Assembly (NCBI RefSeq): GCF_008711155.1
Contig: NZ_VUYQ01000003.1
Location: 598,791 to 662,790 of the forward strand
DNA from: Dechloromonas sp. CZR5
GTDB lineage: Bacteria; Pseudomonadota; Gammaproteobacteria; Burkholderiales; Rhodocyclaceae
Reading direction: 5' to 3'
DNA length: 64,000 nt
Made by a program: the position numbers and the translations under genes. Below the pieces are notes generated by a model that saw only the letters and a program-made list of their open reading frames with translations, did no database searches and was not told the origin of the DNA. Positions 46,134 through 56,944 of the stretch are shown here, piece by piece; position 1 is the first letter of the stretch, and every line of letters starts with the position of its first letter.

Positions 46134-47135
46134 TTAGGTGCTTTCCGCCCCCTTTTTCGAGGCTGCGACCGTCTTCCCGAGCTCACGCATCAGTGCTTTG
46201 ACCTCATCCTCGGTCAACTCGTGCGAACGACCGCGCTTCAATTGCGGCGGCAGGATGAACGGTCCGTAGCGCACACGGATGAGACGACTCACGGTACACC
46301 CCACCGCTTCGAACATGCGCCGCACTTCGCGATTGCGCCCCTCGAACAGCGACACGCGATACCACTTGTTCGCACCCTCTCCGCCGGCATCGACCAGACT
46401 GGCAAAATTGGCCGGACCATCCTCCAACTCGACCCCGGCAAGGAGCTCCTTCTGAGCCTCCATGGTCAGCTCACCCAGGACACGCACAGCGTACTCCCGC
46501 ACCAGCTCGGAACTGGGGTGCATCAGCCTGTTGGCGAGTTCGCCCGAGGTTGTGAACAGCAGCAAGCCTGAGGTATTGAAGTCGAGGCGCCCGACATTGA
46601 TCCAACGCCCGCCCCGCATGCGCGGCAACGCGGCGAAAACCGACGGCCGGCCGTCCGGATCGTCGCGCGAGACGATTTCGCCTTCCGGCTTGTGGTACAT
46701 CAGGACGCGCGGCGGTCGCGAACTGCCGGTGAAGCGGATATTGATCAGACGACCGCCGACCTTGACCTTGTCGGTCGGCACCACGGACTGGCCAATCGTC
46801 GCGACGACGCCATTGACGCTGACCCTGCCGGCCGCGATCCACTCTTCCATCTCGCGACGGGAACCCACGCCGGCCTCGGCCAGCACCTTTTGCAGACGAA
46901 CCGGCTTGGCTTCGGCCAGCGGGCGTCCATCACGGGCGACCTGGCCGCGATGGGCACGGCCGCCGGTATTGGGCGCCGGCTTGCGGCGCGGTGCCGGTTT
47001 GGCTTCGGCAGCATCAACCGGTGCGGCACCACGCTGCGAACGTGCAGCACCGCGGCGACCAGCCTCCGGCGGACGATCCGCCGCCGGATCGGAATTGGGT
47101 GAGGATTGACGGAATGGTGTGCGTTTGTTTTTCAT
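46134..47135 (-). CDS. rluB: 23S rRNA pseudouridine(2605) synthase RluB
   Basis: 333 aa. A basic Arg/Pro/Ala-rich N-terminal extension (about 1-75) precedes an S4 domain ([20 protein letters not shown]) and the RluB/RsuA catalytic core with [16 protein letters not shown] (catalytic Asp in GRLD) and [16 protein letters not shown]. It modifies U2605 of 23S rRNA. ATG overlaps the scpB stop (TAATG). RsuA/RluE paralogues are less likely because of the extension and position next to scpB. Confidence 0.93.
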   Translation of the reverse strand: MKNKRTPFRQSSPNSDPAADRPPEAGRRGAARSQRGAAPVDAAEAKPAPRRKPAPNTGGRAHRGQVARDGRPLAEAKPVRLQKVLAEAGVGSRREMEEWIAAGRVSVNGVVATIGQSVVPTDKVKVGGRLINIRFTGSSRPPRVLMYHKPEGEIVSRDDPDGRPSVFAALPRMRGGRWINVGRLDFNTSGLLLFTTSGELANRLMHPSSELVREYAVRVLGELTMEAQKELLAGVELEDGPANFASLVDAGGEGANKWYRVSLFEGRNREVRRMFEAVGCTVSRLIRVRYGPFILPPQLKRGRSHELTEDEVKALMRELGKTVAASKKGAEST

Positions 47136-47668
47136 TATTCCAGCTCCAGTGTCTGGCTGATTTGTTCAAGCGGCGGCAGTTCGCTGACGCTACGTAGCCC
47201 AAGATCATCGAGAAATTGCTTGGTCGTGGCAAACAGGGCCGGTCGCCCGGGTGTTTCGCGATGGCCCACCACGTCAATCCAGCCGCGCTCTTCGAGTGTC
47301 TTGATCACGTTGGCGTTGACCGCGACCCCGCGGATTTCTTCAATGTCGCCCCGGGTCACCGGTTGACGATAGGCGATGATGGCCAAGGTTTCCAGCACCG
47401 CCCGCGAATACTTGGGCGGACGCTCCGGATTGAGGCGCTCGATATAGGGAAGGTATTCTGCCCGCGTCCTGAAACGCCAGCCGGATGCCAGCTGGATCAA
47501 TTCGACCGGCCGCTCGCCCCATTCCTCGCGCAGTTCGTCGAGCAGCTTGCGCAGCATGTCCGTCGATAGCTCCTCGTCGAACATGCGTTTCATATCATGC
47601 GGCGACATCGGCTCGCGCGCCGCGAGCAAGGCGGCTTCAAGCACCCGCTTGACCTGGCTCGGCTCCAT
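47135..47668 (-). CDS. scpB: segregation and condensation protein B
   Basis: 177 aa from ATG 47668 (frame continues to 47728, but [20 protein letters not shown] is the family start). Two winged-helix domains: [21 protein letters not shown] and [27 protein letters not shown]. It forms the kleisin complex Smc-ScpA-ScpB for chromosome segregation. Start overlaps the scpA end by 32 nt. Confidence 0.96.
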   Translation of the reverse strand: MEPSQVKRVLEAALLAAREPMSPHDMKRMFDEELSTDMLRKLLDELREEWGERPVELIQLASGWRFRTRAEYLPYIERLNPERPPKYSRAVLETLAIIAYRQPVTRGDIEEIRGVAVNANVIKTLEERGWIDVVGHRETPGRPALFATTKQFLDDLGLRSVSELPPLEQISQTLELE

Positions 47669-48533
47669 CGCCTTCCTCCATGACAGTTTCCGGTTCGCCC
47701 GAACTGATATTGATATAGATCGGCGCAAAGGCTTCCGTCTGCGTGATGCGAATCATCTTCTCGCGCCCCAGTTCCAGCATCGCCAGAAAATGGACAACCA
47801 GCCCGGGAACACCCATCTCGGGATCGAACAGCGTCTCGAAACGGACGAACCCGCCCTGCTCCTGCAAGCTGCGCAAAATGATGCCCATGTGCTCGCGCAC
47901 CGACAATTCCTCGCGGCCAATCTTGTGGTGCTTCTTCAGGCCCGCCTGGCGTACGATGGCCATCCAGGCATCCTTGAGATCGTCGACCGATACCTCGGGC
48001 AGACGGACGAGCAGCGATTTCTCGACCAACGTTTCGACCCAGAAGAATTCCCGCTCGGCCTGCGGCATCTCGTTGAGCTTCTGGCCGGCGAGCTTCATCT
48101 GCTCGTATTCCATCAGGCGACGCACCAGTTCGGCACGCGGATCCTCCGCCTCGTCACCCTCCGCCACTTTGGGGCGCGGCAACAGCATGCGCGACTTGAT
48201 CTCGATGAGCAGCGCCGCCATCACCAGGTAATCGGCCGCCAGCTCCAGATTCTGCGCCCGCATCGCCTCGACATAATCGAGATATTGCCGGGTCAGCGGT
48301 GCCATCGGGATATCGAGGATGTCGATGTTGGCACGACGGATCATGTACAACAGCAGGTCGAGCGGCCCTTCGAAGGCATCGAGCATGATCGCCAGCGCAT
48401 CGGGCGGGATATACAGGTCGAGCGGCAACTGTTCCATGGCCTGACCGTAAATCCGCGCCACCGGCTCGAACAACTCGCTCTGAGCGGCCGGCTCGACCTC
48501 CAGCACATCCACCACGTCTCCGGCAACCGTCAT
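47637..48533 (-). CDS. scpA: segregation and condensation protein A
   Basis: 298 aa kleisin: [20 protein letters not shown] and [21 protein letters not shown] near the N-terminal half, and a winged-helix C-terminus ([19 protein letters not shown]). It bridges the two Smc heads and binds ScpB, whose gene it overlaps. It starts next to the LABN gene stop. Confidence 0.96.
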   Translation of the reverse strand: MTVAGDVVDVLEVEPAAQSELFEPVARIYGQAMEQLPLDLYIPPDALAIMLDAFEGPLDLLLYMIRRANIDILDIPMAPLTRQYLDYVEAMRAQNLELAADYLVMAALLIEIKSRMLLPRPKVAEGDEAEDPRAELVRRLMEYEQMKLAGQKLNEMPQAEREFFWVETLVEKSLLVRLPEVSVDDLKDAWMAIVRQAGLKKHHKIGREELSVREHMGIILRSLQEQGGFVRFETLFDPEMGVPGLVVHFLAMLELGREKMIRITQTEAFAPIYINISSGEPETVMEEGDGAEPGQAGA

Positions 48534-48534
48534 C

Positions 48535-48825
48535 TCAGGAGGCCGCTGCGCGGCCCTTCCCCTTGTAATGCAGATGCAGATTGCGGAAATAGATCACCAG
48601 ACCCAGCGCCTGCCCGAAGGTGAACACCGGGTCGTTGCGATGGATGGCATAGACCGTCAACACCAGCCCGCCGGCGATGCTGAAATACCAGAACGCGACC
48701 GGCACCACGACCTGCTTGGCCTTTTCGCTCGACCACCACTGGACGACGAAGCGCATCATGAACAGCCCCTGGCCGCCAAAACCGATGGCGATCCAGATCA
48801 GGCTTTCCCAATCCATGCCGAACAT
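48535..48825 (-). CDS. lipid-A-disaccharide synthase N-terminal domain (LABN) membrane protein
   Basis: 96 aa with three membrane segments. WIAIGFGGQGLFMMRFVVQW and PVAFWYFSIAGGLVLTVYA match the LABN domain, a stand-alone relative of the N-terminal region of some LpxB proteins. Role in lipid A or lipid-linked sugar metabolism is inferred from family. TGATG overlap with trpS; scpA follows one base after its stop. Confidence 0.88.
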   Translation of the reverse strand: MFGMDWESLIWIAIGFGGQGLFMMRFVVQWWSSEKAKQVVVPVAFWYFSIAGGLVLTVYAIHRNDPVFTFGQALGLVIYFRNLHLHYKGKGRAAAS

Positions 48826-50027
48826 CAGTGGTACTCGAGCCCCATGGCTTCGCGCACGTCACGCATGGTCTCGCGCGCCAGCTCTCTCGCCTTGTCGCAG
48901 CCATCGGCAATGATGTTCTTGACCAGAGTCGGATCGTCCAGATACATCTGGGCACGTTCGCGCATCGGAATCTGCTCCTTCAGGATGCCGTCGATCACCG
49001 GTTGCTTGCATTCGATACAGCCGATGCCCGCCGTCTTGCAACCTTGCTGCACCCACTCCTTGGTGCTGTCGTCGGAATAAACCTGGTGCAGTTGCCACAC
49101 CGGACAACGCGCCGGATCGCCCGGATCGGTGCGGCGGACGCGATTGGTATCGGTCGGCATGCTCTTCACCTTCTTGGCAACCGACTCCTCCGATTCGCGC
49201 ATGGTGATGGTGTTGTGGTACGACTTGGACATCTTCTGCCCGTCGAGACCCGGCATCTTCGATTCGGGTGTCAGCAGATAACCCGGCTCGACCAGGATCA
49301 TCTTGCCGGAACCTTCCAGATAGCCAAACAGGCGCTCGCGATCCAGCGCCGACAGATGCTGGACTTCGTTCAGCAGCGCCTTGCCCTGCTCCAGCGCTTC
49401 CTTGTCGCCATTCTGGACAAAGCCGGTGCGCAGTTCCTCGTACAGACGCGCCTTCTTGCTGCCCAACTTTTTGACTGCCTCACGGGCCTTGTCCTCAAAA
49501 CCCGGCTCACGGCCATACATATGGTTGAAGCGGCGCGCCAGTTCGCGGGTGAATTCGACGTGGGGAATCTGGTCTTCGCCGACCGGGACTTTGTCGGCGC
49601 GGTAGATCAGGATGTCGGCGCTCATCAGCAGCGGGTAACCGAGGAAACCGTAGGTGGTCAGATCCTTGCCGGCCAGCTTCTCCTGTTGATCCTTGTAGGT
49701 CGGCACGCGCTCCAGCCAGCCGAGCGGGGTCATCATCGACATCAGTAGGTGCAGTTCGGCATGCTCCGGAACCTTGGACTGGATGAACAGCGTGGCTTGG
49801 TTGGGATCGACGCCGGCCGCCAGCCAGTCGATGACCATATCCATCGACGATTTTTCGATACCCAGCGGGTTGTCGTATTGCGTCGTCAGAGCGTGCCAGT
49901 CGGCCACGAAGAACAGACAGGGATATTCATGCTGGAGCTTGACCCAGTTCTTGAGAACCCCGTGATAGTGACCGAGATGCAGGGCGCCGGTCGGGCGCAT
50001 GCCGGAGAGAACACGTTCAGCGTACAT
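48825..50027 (-). CDS. trpS: tryptophan--tRNA ligase
   Basis: 400 aa class I synthetase: HIGH-equivalent ALHLGHYHGVL (about 16-26) and KMSKS in LDGQKMSKSYHN. It belongs to the longer form with an extended middle region (residues 170-240). It charges tRNA-Trp in the cytoplasm. It is preceded by the M50 protease gene 6 nt upstream. Confidence 0.97.
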   Translation of the reverse strand: MYAERVLSGMRPTGALHLGHYHGVLKNWVKLQHEYPCLFFVADWHALTTQYDNPLGIEKSSMDMVIDWLAAGVDPNQATLFIQSKVPEHAELHLLMSMMTPLGWLERVPTYKDQQEKLAGKDLTTYGFLGYPLLMSADILIYRADKVPVGEDQIPHVEFTRELARRFNHMYGREPGFEDKAREAVKKLGSKKARLYEELRTGFVQNGDKEALEQGKALLNEVQHLSALDRERLFGYLEGSGKMILVEPGYLLTPESKMPGLDGQKMSKSYHNTITMRESEESVAKKVKSMPTDTNRVRRTDPGDPARCPVWQLHQVYSDDSTKEWVQQGCKTAGIGCIECKQPVIDGILKEQIPMRERAQMYLDDPTLVKNIIADGCDKARELARETMRDVREAMGLEYH

Positions 50028-50033
50028 AAGCGA

Positions 50034-50687
50034 TTAATAGAGACCAAAGATGAATTCGATGACCCGGGCCGAGGTGATCACCAGCGGGTTCATGATGGCA
50101 CCGAGAATACCGGTGAACAGCAGGAGCAGCAAAATGGGGAAGCCCCAGCGTTCGAGCTGGGCAAACTTCCAGGCAAGTGAATGCGGCAGCAGGCTGACCG
50201 CGATCCGGCCACCGTCGAGCGGCGGCAACGGCAGCAGGTTCAGGACCATCAGCACACAATTGACCATGATGCCGATCTTGCTCATTTCCGACAGCGGCAG
50301 GGTAAATTCCGTGGAGGGCATCAACCAGGCGAGTTTGAGCATGAAGGCCCAGCACAGCGCCATGAACAGATTGGCGCCCGGCCCGGCAGCGGCCACCCAG
50401 AACATGTCCTTCTTGGGGTGCTGCAGACGGCTGAAATCGACCGGAACCGGCTTGGCGTAGCCGAACAGGAAGGACCCGCCGGAAAACAGCAGGATGGCGA
50501 TCGGGATGATGATGGTGCCGACCAGGTCGATATGGCGCAGCGGATTCAGGCTGATGCGCCCCATCTGCCAGGCCGTCGGGTCGCCAAAGTGGCGAGCGGC
50601 ATAGCCGTGCGCCGCCTCGTGCAGGGTGATCGCGAAGATCACCGGCAAGGCCGAGATGGCGAGCGTCTGGATCAGGCTTTCCAGCAT
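50034..50687 (-). CDS. site-2 protease family (peptidase M50) membrane protein
   Basis: 217 aa from ATG 50687 (frame open to 50714). HEAAH zinc motif in ITLHEAAHGYAARHFGD and the second Asp motif NLLPLPPLDGGRI; about five membrane helices. A small S2P-type protease without PDZ. Client unknown. It lies 4 nt after the Sua5/YrdC gene. Confidence 0.93.
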   Translation of the reverse strand: MLESLIQTLAISALPVIFAITLHEAAHGYAARHFGDPTAWQMGRISLNPLRHIDLVGTIIIPIAILLFSGGSFLFGYAKPVPVDFSRLQHPKKDMFWVAAAGPGANLFMALCWAFMLKLAWLMPSTEFTLPLSEMSKIGIMVNCVLMVLNLLPLPPLDGGRIAVSLLPHSLAWKFAQLERWGFPILLLLLFTGILGAIMNPLVITSARVIEFIFGLY

Positions 50688-50691
50688 GGGT

Positions 50692-51318
50692 TCAGTCGAG
50701 CCCGAAAGGTGCAAGCGAACCGCGCCCGACGCGAATCACTTCGGGCGCCGAACCGGTCAGGTCAATGACCGTCGTCGGTTCCGTACCGCAAGGGCCGCCA
50801 TCGAGGATCAATTCCAGCTGGTCTTCCAGCCTGTCCTGGATTTCCCAGCCTTCGGTGAGCGAAAACTCGTCGCCCGGCAATTGCAGCGTCGTCGTCAGCA
50901 GCGGCTCGCCCAACTCTTCGAGCAAGGCCAGTGCGACAGGATGGTCGGGAATGCGCAAGCCGATTGTCTTCCGTTTCGGGTGCATGACCCGGCGCGGCAA
51001 CTCCTTGCTGCCTTCAAGGATGAAGGTGTAGCTGCCGGGCGTCGCCGCCTTGAGCAGGCGGTATTGGCTGTTGTCGACACGGGCGTAGGTGGCGATTTCA
51101 GACAGGTCGCGCACCATCAATGTCAGGTGGTGGCGATCGTCGATGCCGCGAATCAGGCGGATGCGATCCAGCGCGTCCTTGTCGCCCAGATGACAACCGA
51201 GCGCATAGCAGGAGTCGGTGGGCAGCGCGACAATGGCGCCTTCGCGAATGAACTGCGCAGCTTGCACCAGCAGTCGTTGCTGCGGCGAATCGGGATGGAT
51301 ATTGACAACGCGTGCCAT
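50692..51318 (-). CDS. L-threonylcarbamoyladenylate synthase-type (Sua5/YciO/YrdC) protein
   Basis: 208 aa from ATG 51318, directly after the PHP gene stop; the frame extends to 51513 without family sequence. IVALPTDSCYALGCHLGDKDA and GLRIPDHPVALALLEELGEPLLTTTL are the YrdC-fold motifs. It makes threonylcarbamoyl-AMP for tRNA t6A37, or is the YciO paralogue; the sequence (RVVNIHPDSPQ start) looks closer to YciO. No C-terminal Sua5 domain. Confidence 0.88.
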   Translation of the reverse strand: MARVVNIHPDSPQQRLLVQAAQFIREGAIVALPTDSCYALGCHLGDKDALDRIRLIRGIDDRHHLTLMVRDLSEIATYARVDNSQYRLLKAATPGSYTFILEGSKELPRRVMHPKRKTIGLRIPDHPVALALLEELGEPLLTTTLQLPGDEFSLTEGWEIQDRLEDQLELILDGGPCGTEPTTVIDLTGSAPEVIRVGRGSLAPFGLD

Positions 51319-51320
51319 GC

Positions 51321-52160
51321 TCAGACCACCAGACGCCAGATCGGCTTCAAATCTTCGGGCAACGGCGGCAGCTTGCCGAGATCGACATAGCTCTCCTCCG
51401 GCCCATGAAAATCGGAACCGCGCGATGCATGGAACGCGTAGTGCCGTGCCAGACGGGCAAAATGCATGACATGGTCCGGGGAATGACTGCCGCAGGTCAC
51501 CTCGATGCCGCACCCGCCTGCATCCTTGAAATCATCCAGGAAGCGGCGCATTTCGGCACCGGACATCTTGTAGCGGCCGGGATGCGCGACGACCGCCGCG
51601 CCGCCGGCGCCGTTGATCCAGCGGACGGCGTTCTCCAGCGTCACCCACTGGTGATCGACATAGCCGGGCTTGCCCGGCGTCAAATAGTGCTGAAACACGC
51701 CCGGCACGTCGCGGGCGATACCGATCGACACCAGATAACGGGCAAAGTGGGCGCGCGAAATCAGGCTCGGGTTGGTCACAAAGCACAGGGCGCCTTCGTA
51801 GACGCCGGGAATGCCGATGGCCGCGAGCGCGTCGCCCATGCGCCGTGCGCGTTCGACCCGCCCCTGCCGCAGGTCGCGCAAGCCATTGACCAGTTCCGCG
51901 TTGGCCGCATCGAAACCCAGTCCGACAATATGGATCGGGGTACCGCGCCATTCGATGGAAATTTCGACGCCATTGACGAAACGCATGCCGACTTCCTCGG
52001 CGGTAGCCCTGGCCTCGACCAGACCGCCGATATCGTCATGGTCGGTCAGTGCCCACAGGTCGACACCATTGGCCGCCGCACGCCGGGCAACCACCTGGGG
52101 CGGCAGCAAACCGTCGGAGACGATGGAATGACAGTGGAAATCGAAATTGGCAGGTGTCAC
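51321..52160 (-). CDS. PHP-domain phosphoesterase (3',5'-nucleoside bisphosphate phosphatase / RNase AM, TrpH-YciV)
   Basis: 279 aa if GTG 52160 is used; a GTG at 52196 gives 12 more residues. PHP motifs: FDFHCHSIVSDG, ALTDHDDIGGL, VEISIEW, VAHPGRYKMS, and GSDFHGPEE, all metal ligands present. Homologues hydrolyse pAp-type nucleotides and trim RNA 5' ends. Divergent from the gcv operon. Confidence 0.9.
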   Translation of the reverse strand: MTPANFDFHCHSIVSDGLLPPQVVARRAAANGVDLWALTDHDDIGGLVEARATAEEVGMRFVNGVEISIEWRGTPIHIVGLGFDAANAELVNGLRDLRQGRVERARRMGDALAAIGIPGVYEGALCFVTNPSLISRAHFARYLVSIGIARDVPGVFQHYLTPGKPGYVDHQWVTLENAVRWINGAGGAAVVAHPGRYKMSGAEMRRFLDDFKDAGGCGIEVTCGSHSPDHVMHFARLARHYAFHASRGSDFHGPEESYVDLGKLPPLPEDLKPIWRLVV

Positions 52161-52237
52161 GGGCAAGCGTTTGAAAGCAAACGACGAGTTTATCACGAAG
52201 GCGGCACCGCCCGGCTTTCCTTGTGCGGCGCAGCATA

Positions 52238-52266
52238 TTGATCAGACTGCCGCATCCCGTTATAGT
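52238..52266 (+). promoter_or_regulatory. gcv operon promoter
   Basis: TTGATC (52238-52243), spacer exactly 17 nt, TATAGT (52261-52266). Transcription would start about 52273, immediately before the first glycine aptamer. Confidence 0.7.
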
Positions 52267-52275
52267 GCCTCCCGT

Positions 52276-52442
52276 TCCGTGGGAGAGCGCAGATCCGTCT
52301 GCCGCCGAAGGCGCAATTTCACCCGAAAACGCTCAGGCAAAAGGACCACGAAACCGAGATGGCTTGCCATTTCGAAACTCTGGAGAGCGGCGTCAACAGC
52401 GCCCACCGATGGGGCAAATCTCTCAGGTATCGAGGACAGAGG
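52276..52442 (+). ncRNA. tandem glycine riboswitch
   Basis: Two consecutive aptamers: the first CGTGGGAGAGC...GCTCAGGCAAAAGGACCACG (about 52278-52350), the second CTCTGGAGAGC...CTCTCAGGTATCGAGGACAGAG (about 52378-52441). Both keep the GGAGAG and CAGG...GGAC core. Glycine binding is cooperative in this class. Upstream of gcvT it should be an ON switch. Confidence 0.93.
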
Positions 52443-52482
52443 GGTGAAACGCAAGACGCGAGTTTTACGTTTCACCCCTTTT
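52441..52482 (+). terminator. riboswitch-controlled terminator
   Basis: GGGGTGAAACG (52441-52451) pairs perfectly with CGTTTCACCCC (52468-52478), followed by TTTT. The 5' arm touches the 3' end of the P1 stem of the second aptamer, so ligand-bound P1 can compete with it and permit read-through into gcvT, 44 nt later. Confidence 0.85.
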
Positions 52483-52526
52483 CCGTTTCTAGAACTGACG
52501 TCATAACACGTCTGTAAAGGATTGAT

Positions 52527-53618
52527 ATGCTGAAGAAAACGGTTTTGAATGCTGCCCACCGTGTGCTCAATGCACGGATGGTCGATTTCGGTGGCTGGGA
52601 CATGCCGGTCAACTACGGCTCCCAGATCGAGGAACACCACGCCGTACGCAATGATTCCGGCATGTTCGACGTGTCGCATATGTGCCCGGTCGATGTCGTC
52701 GGCGCCGATTGCCGCCCCTTCCTCTCCCGCCTGCTCGCCAACGATGTCGCCAAGCTCACCGTTTCCGGCAAGGCGCTCTACTCCGCCATGCTCAACGAGG
52801 CCGGCGGCGTCATCGACGACCTGATCATCTACTTCCTGACCGACACCCGCTTCCGCATCGTGGTCAACGCCGGCACCGCCGACAAGGATCTGGCCTGGAT
52901 GCAGGCCAAGGCCGCCGAGTGGAAGATGGACGTCACCCTCACCCAGCGCCGCGATGGCGATAACGCCCTCGGCATCATCGCCGTGCAGGGCCCGAACGCC
53001 CGCGCCAAGGTCTGGTCGGTTCTGCCGCAGGCCAAGGCCGCGACCGAAGGCCTGAAGGCCTTCTTCGCCGCTGAAGTCGAGCAGTATTTCATCGCCAGCA
53101 CCGGCTACACCGGTGAAGACGGCTACGAAATCATGCTGCCGGCCGGCGAAGCCGAAAACCTGTGGAACCGCCTGAAGGATGCCGGCGTCGCCCCCTGCGG
53201 CCTCGGTGCCCGTGACACGCTGCGCCTCGAAGCCGGCATGAACCTCTACGGCCAGGACATGGACGAAACCGTGTCGCCGCTCGACGCCGGCCTGGCCTGG
53301 ACCGTCGCCATGAAGGACGAGCGCGATTTCGTCGGCCGTGCCGCCTTGGCCGCCAACGGCCAGCAGAAGCAGTTCCTCGGCCTGATCCTGCTCGACAAGG
53401 GCGTGCTGCGCGGCCACCAGAAGGTCGTCACCGCTCAGGGCGACGGCGAAATCACCTCCGGTTCCTTCTCGCCGACGCTGCAACAATCCATCGCACTGGC
53501 TCGCCTGCCCATGGGCGTGGCCATCGGCGACGAAGTTCAAGTCGATATCCGCGGCAAGCTGCTCAAGGCCAAGGTCACCAAACCCGTATTCGCCCGCAAC
53601 GGCAAAGCAGTCATCTAA
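52527..53618 (+). CDS. gcvT: glycine cleavage system aminomethyltransferase (T protein)
   Basis: 363 aa: [26 protein letters not shown], and C-terminal [12 protein letters not shown] [13 protein letters not shown], with catalytic Asp region and full length. It moves the methylene group from the H-protein aminomethyl-lipoate to tetrahydrofolate, releasing ammonia. First gene of the riboswitch-controlled operon. Confidence 0.97.
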   Translation: MLKKTVLNAAHRVLNARMVDFGGWDMPVNYGSQIEEHHAVRNDSGMFDVSHMCPVDVVGADCRPFLSRLLANDVAKLTVSGKALYSAMLNEAGGVIDDLIIYFLTDTRFRIVVNAGTADKDLAWMQAKAAEWKMDVTLTQRRDGDNALGIIAVQGPNARAKVWSVLPQAKAATEGLKAFFAAEVEQYFIASTGYTGEDGYEIMLPAGEAENLWNRLKDAGVAPCGLGARDTLRLEAGMNLYGQDMDETVSPLDAGLAWTVAMKDERDFVGRAALAANGQQKQFLGLILLDKGVLRGHQKVVTAQGDGEITSGSFSPTLQQSIALARLPMGVAIGDEVQVDIRGKLLKAKVTKPVFARNGKAVI

Positions 53619-53655
53619 TCTCTTTTCAATAAATTCGCCCATTCAGGAGAAAACC

Positions 53656-54042
53656 ATGTCGAACGTTCCCGCCAATCTCAAGTACGCCGCCTCCCACGAA
53701 TGGATGCTGCTCAACGCTGACGGCACCGTCACCGTCGGCATTACCGACCACGCCCAGGAAGCCCTCGGCGACCTCGTCTTCGTCGAACTGCCGGAAGCCG
53801 GCGCCCATTACGACGCCGAGAAGGAAATCGCCGTCGTTGAGTCGGTCAAGGCCGCTGCCGACGTCTATGCCCCGATCGCCGGCACCGTCACCGAAGTAAA
53901 CCAGGCTGCCGCCGACGCACCGGAATCGGTCAATGCCGACGCCTACACCGCCTGGCTGTTCAAGATGACGCCGGACAACGTCGCCGATCTCGACAAGATG
54001 CTCGACGCCGCTGCTTACCAGGCCGTCGCCGACGCTGCCTAA
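53656..54042 (+). CDS. gcvH: glycine cleavage system H protein
   Basis: 128 aa, family length, with the lipoyl-lysine Lys65 in [14 protein letters not shown] and the start [10 protein letters not shown]. It shuttles the aminomethyl group between P, T and L proteins. AGGAG 7 nt upstream of ATG. 37 nt after gcvT. Confidence 0.97.
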   Translation: MSNVPANLKYAASHEWMLLNADGTVTVGITDHAQEALGDLVFVELPEAGAHYDAEKEIAVVESVKAAADVYAPIAGTVTEVNQAAADAPESVNADAYTAWLFKMTPDNVADLDKMLDAAAYQAVADAA

Positions 54043-54055
54043 GCAAGGACTGCCC

Positions 54056-56944
54056 ATGCCGCTCAATCAACCGCTCTCCGAACTGGAACAGCACGACGAG
54101 TTCATCGGCCGCCACATCGGCCCGTGCGCTGCCGAAATGACCGCCATGCTGGCCACCATCGGTGCCGACAGCCTGGAACAGCTGATCGACCAGACCGTCC
54201 CGGCCGCCATCCGCCTGCCGGCCGACCTGCCGCTGCCGGCACCGCGCCGTGAACACGAAGCACTGGCCGACCTCAAGGCCATGGCCAGCAAGAACGTGGT
54301 CAACAAGTCCTGCATCGGCATGGGCTATTACGACACGCTGACGCCCAAGGTCATCCTGCGCAACGTCATGGAAAACCCGGGCTGGTACACCGCCTACACG
54401 CCCTACCAGGCCGAGATCGCCCAGGGTCGACTGGAAGCGCTGATGAACTTCCAGCAGATGGTCGTCGACCTGACCGGTCTGGAAATCGCCAACGCCTCGC
54501 TGCTCGACGAAGCTACCGCTGCCGCCGAGGCCATGACCATGGCGCGCCGCGTTTCGAAATCCAAGTCCAACCGCTTCCTGGTCGATGCCGCCTGTTTCCC
54601 GCAGTCCATCGACGTCGTCAAGACCCGCGCCGCCTACTTCGGCTTCGAACTGGTCATCGCCAACCTCGATGCCGCCAGGGATGAGGAATTTTTCGGCGCC
54701 CTGCTCCAGTATCCGAATGACAACGGCGAAGTCCGCGACCTGACCGACGTCATCGGCAACCTGAAGGCCAAGGGCGCGACAGTGGCCGTCGCCACCGACC
54801 TGATGGCCCTGGTCCTGCTCAAGTCGCCGGGTGCCATGGGCGCCGACATTGCGCTCGGCTCCAGCCAGCGCTTCGGCATCCCGATGGGCTTCGGCGGCCC
54901 GCACGCCGCCTTCTTCGCCACCCGCGAAGCCTTCGTCCGCTCGATGCCGGGCCGCATCATCGGCGTTTCCAAGGACGCCCGCGGCAACACCGCCTACCGG
55001 ATGACGCTGCAGACCCGCGAGCAACATATCCGCCGCGAGAAGGCCAATTCCAACATCTGCACCTCGCAAGTGCTCTTGGCCAACATGGCCGGCATGTATG
55101 CCGTCTATCACGGTTCCGAAGGCCTGCGCCTGATCGCCGGCCGCATCCACCGCCTGACCGCTATCCTGGCTGAAGGCCTCAAACGGGCCGGTGTCAACCT
55201 GCTGACCAAGCAGTTCTACGACACCGTGCACTTCGACCTCGGCGCCCGCGCCGAAGCGGTCTACAACGACGCCCTGGCTGCCGGTTACAACCTGCGCCGC
55301 GTTTCGGCCGGCGTGCTCGGCATCTCCTTCGACGAAACGACGACCCGCGACGACGTGGCTACCTTGTTCAAGCTGATCGCCCAGGTCACGCTCGACATGG
55401 AAGTCATCGACGCCCAGGTGGCCGCCGACTCCGCACTGCCGGCAGCGCTGATCCGCTCCGACGCCGTGCTGCAGCACCCGGTGTTCAACACGCACCATAC
55501 CGAGCACGAAATGCTGCGCTACCTGAAGTCGCTGCAGAACAAGGATCTGGCACTCGACCACTCAATGATCTCGCTCGGCTCTTGCACCATGAAGCTGAAT
55601 GCGACCAGCGAGATGATCCCGGTCACCTGGCCGGAATTCGGCGGCTTGCACCCCTTCGCCCCGCGCGACCAGGCCGTTGGCTACCTCGAAATGATCGCTA
55701 GCCTGACCGAGTGGCTGAAGACCGTCACCGGCTTCGACGCCATCTGCATGCAGCCGAACTCCGGTGCGCAGGGCGAATACGCCGGCCTTGTTGCTATCGA
55801 CCGCTACCACGCCAGTCGTGGCGAGGCGCATCGTAACGTCTGCCTAATTCCCAAGTCGGCTCACGGCACCAACCCGGCCACCGCCCAGATGGCCAACATG
55901 AAGGTGGTGGTCGTCGACTGTGACGAAAACGGCAACGTGGATGTCGCCGACCTCAAGGCCAAGGCTGAGGAACACAAGGACGACCTGGCCTGCCTGATGA
56001 TCACCTACCCGTCGACGCACGGCGTGTTCGAGGAAGCAGTTCGCGAGATCTGCGCCATCGTCCATGCCAACGGCGGCCAGGTGTACATGGACGGCGCCAA
56101 CCTCAACGCCCAGGTCGGCCTGACCTCGCCCGGCTTCATCGGCGCGGACGTCAGCCACATGAACCTGCACAAGACCTTCGCCATCCCGCACGGCGGCGGC
56201 GGACCGGGCATGGGCCCGATCGGCCTCAAGGCGCATCTGGCACCGTTCATGGCCGACCACGTGATCCAGCCGACCGGCGATGCCAACCGCGTCAACGCCG
56301 GCCAGGGCGCTGTTTCCGCTGCCCCGTTCGGCTCGGCCTCGATCCTGACCATCTCCTGGATGTACCTGGCGATGCTCGGCGGCACCGGCGTCAAGAAGGC
56401 AACCCAGGTCGCCATCCTCAACGCCAACTACGTCGCCAAGCAGCTGAATGCGCACTACCCGGTGCTCTACGTCGGCAAGAACGGTCGCGTCGCGCACGAG
56501 TGCATTCTCGACATCCGCCCGATCAAGGCTGCCACCGGCATCGCCGAGATCGACATCGCCAAGCGCCTGATGGACTACGGCTTCCACGCACCGACGGTGT
56601 CCTTCCCGGTCGCCGGCACGATCATGGTCGAACCGACGGAATCCGAATCGAAGGCCGAGCTCGACCGCTTCATTGCGGCGATGATCAGCATTCGCGAGGA
56701 AATCCGCCAGATCGAGAACGGCGTCTGGTCGGCCGACAACAATCCGCTGAAGAACGCCCCGCATTCTCAGGCGGACGTCATTGATGGCGAATGGGCGCAT
56801 CCGTACAGCCGTCAGCAAGCCGTCTTCCCGCTTTCCTGGGTGGCGGCCAACAAGTTCTGGCCGAGCGTCAATCGCATCGACGATGTGTACGGCGACCGCA
56901 ACCTGAACTGCGCCTGCCCGCCGATGGAAGCCTACGCGAGCTGA
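54056..56944 (+). CDS. gcvP: glycine dehydrogenase (decarboxylating), P protein
   Basis: 962 aa, the single-chain form. N-terminal FIGRHIGP, central [20 protein letters not shown], and the PLP-lysine loop [20 protein letters not shown] in the second half. It decarboxylates glycine and loads the H protein. L protein (lpd) is not in the window. Stop overlaps the next ATG (TGATG). Confidence 0.98.
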   Translation: MPLNQPLSELEQHDEFIGRHIGPCAAEMTAMLATIGADSLEQLIDQTVPAAIRLPADLPLPAPRREHEALADLKAMASKNVVNKSCIGMGYYDTLTPKVILRNVMENPGWYTAYTPYQAEIAQGRLEALMNFQQMVVDLTGLEIANASLLDEATAAAEAMTMARRVSKSKSNRFLVDAACFPQSIDVVKTRAAYFGFELVIANLDAARDEEFFGALLQYPNDNGEVRDLTDVIGNLKAKGATVAVATDLMALVLLKSPGAMGADIALGSSQRFGIPMGFGGPHAAFFATREAFVRSMPGRIIGVSKDARGNTAYRMTLQTREQHIRREKANSNICTSQVLLANMAGMYAVYHGSEGLRLIAGRIHRLTAILAEGLKRAGVNLLTKQFYDTVHFDLGARAEAVYNDALAAGYNLRRVSAGVLGISFDETTTRDDVATLFKLIAQVTLDMEVIDAQVAADSALPAALIRSDAVLQHPVFNTHHTEHEMLRYLKSLQNKDLALDHSMISLGSCTMKLNATSEMIPVTWPEFGGLHPFAPRDQAVGYLEMIASLTEWLKTVTGFDAICMQPNSGAQGEYAGLVAIDRYHASRGEAHRNVCLIPKSAHGTNPATAQMANMKVVVVDCDENGNVDVADLKAKAEEHKDDLACLMITYPSTHGVFEEAVREICAIVHANGGQVYMDGANLNAQVGLTSPGFIGADVSHMNLHKTFAIPHGGGGPGMGPIGLKAHLAPFMADHVIQPTGDANRVNAGQGAVSAAPFGSASILTISWMYLAMLGGTGVKKATQVAILNANYVAKQLNAHYPVLYVGKNGRVAHECILDIRPIKAATGIAEIDIAKRLMDYGFHAPTVSFPVAGTIMVEPTESESKAELDRFIAAMISIREEIRQIENGVWSADNNPLKNAPHSQADVIDGEWAHPYSRQQAVFPLSWVAANKFWPSVNRIDDVYGDRNLNCACPPMEAYAS

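Noticed and set aside
52260..53642. 460-codon open frame antisense to gcvT and the riboswitch
   Set aside because: Opposes gcvT and the well-supported glycine riboswitch; Gly/Asp/Val-rich shadow.
53960..56818. Long minus-strand frames (533 and 324 codons) opposite gcvP
   Set aside because: gcvP is unmistakable; these are third-position GC shadows.
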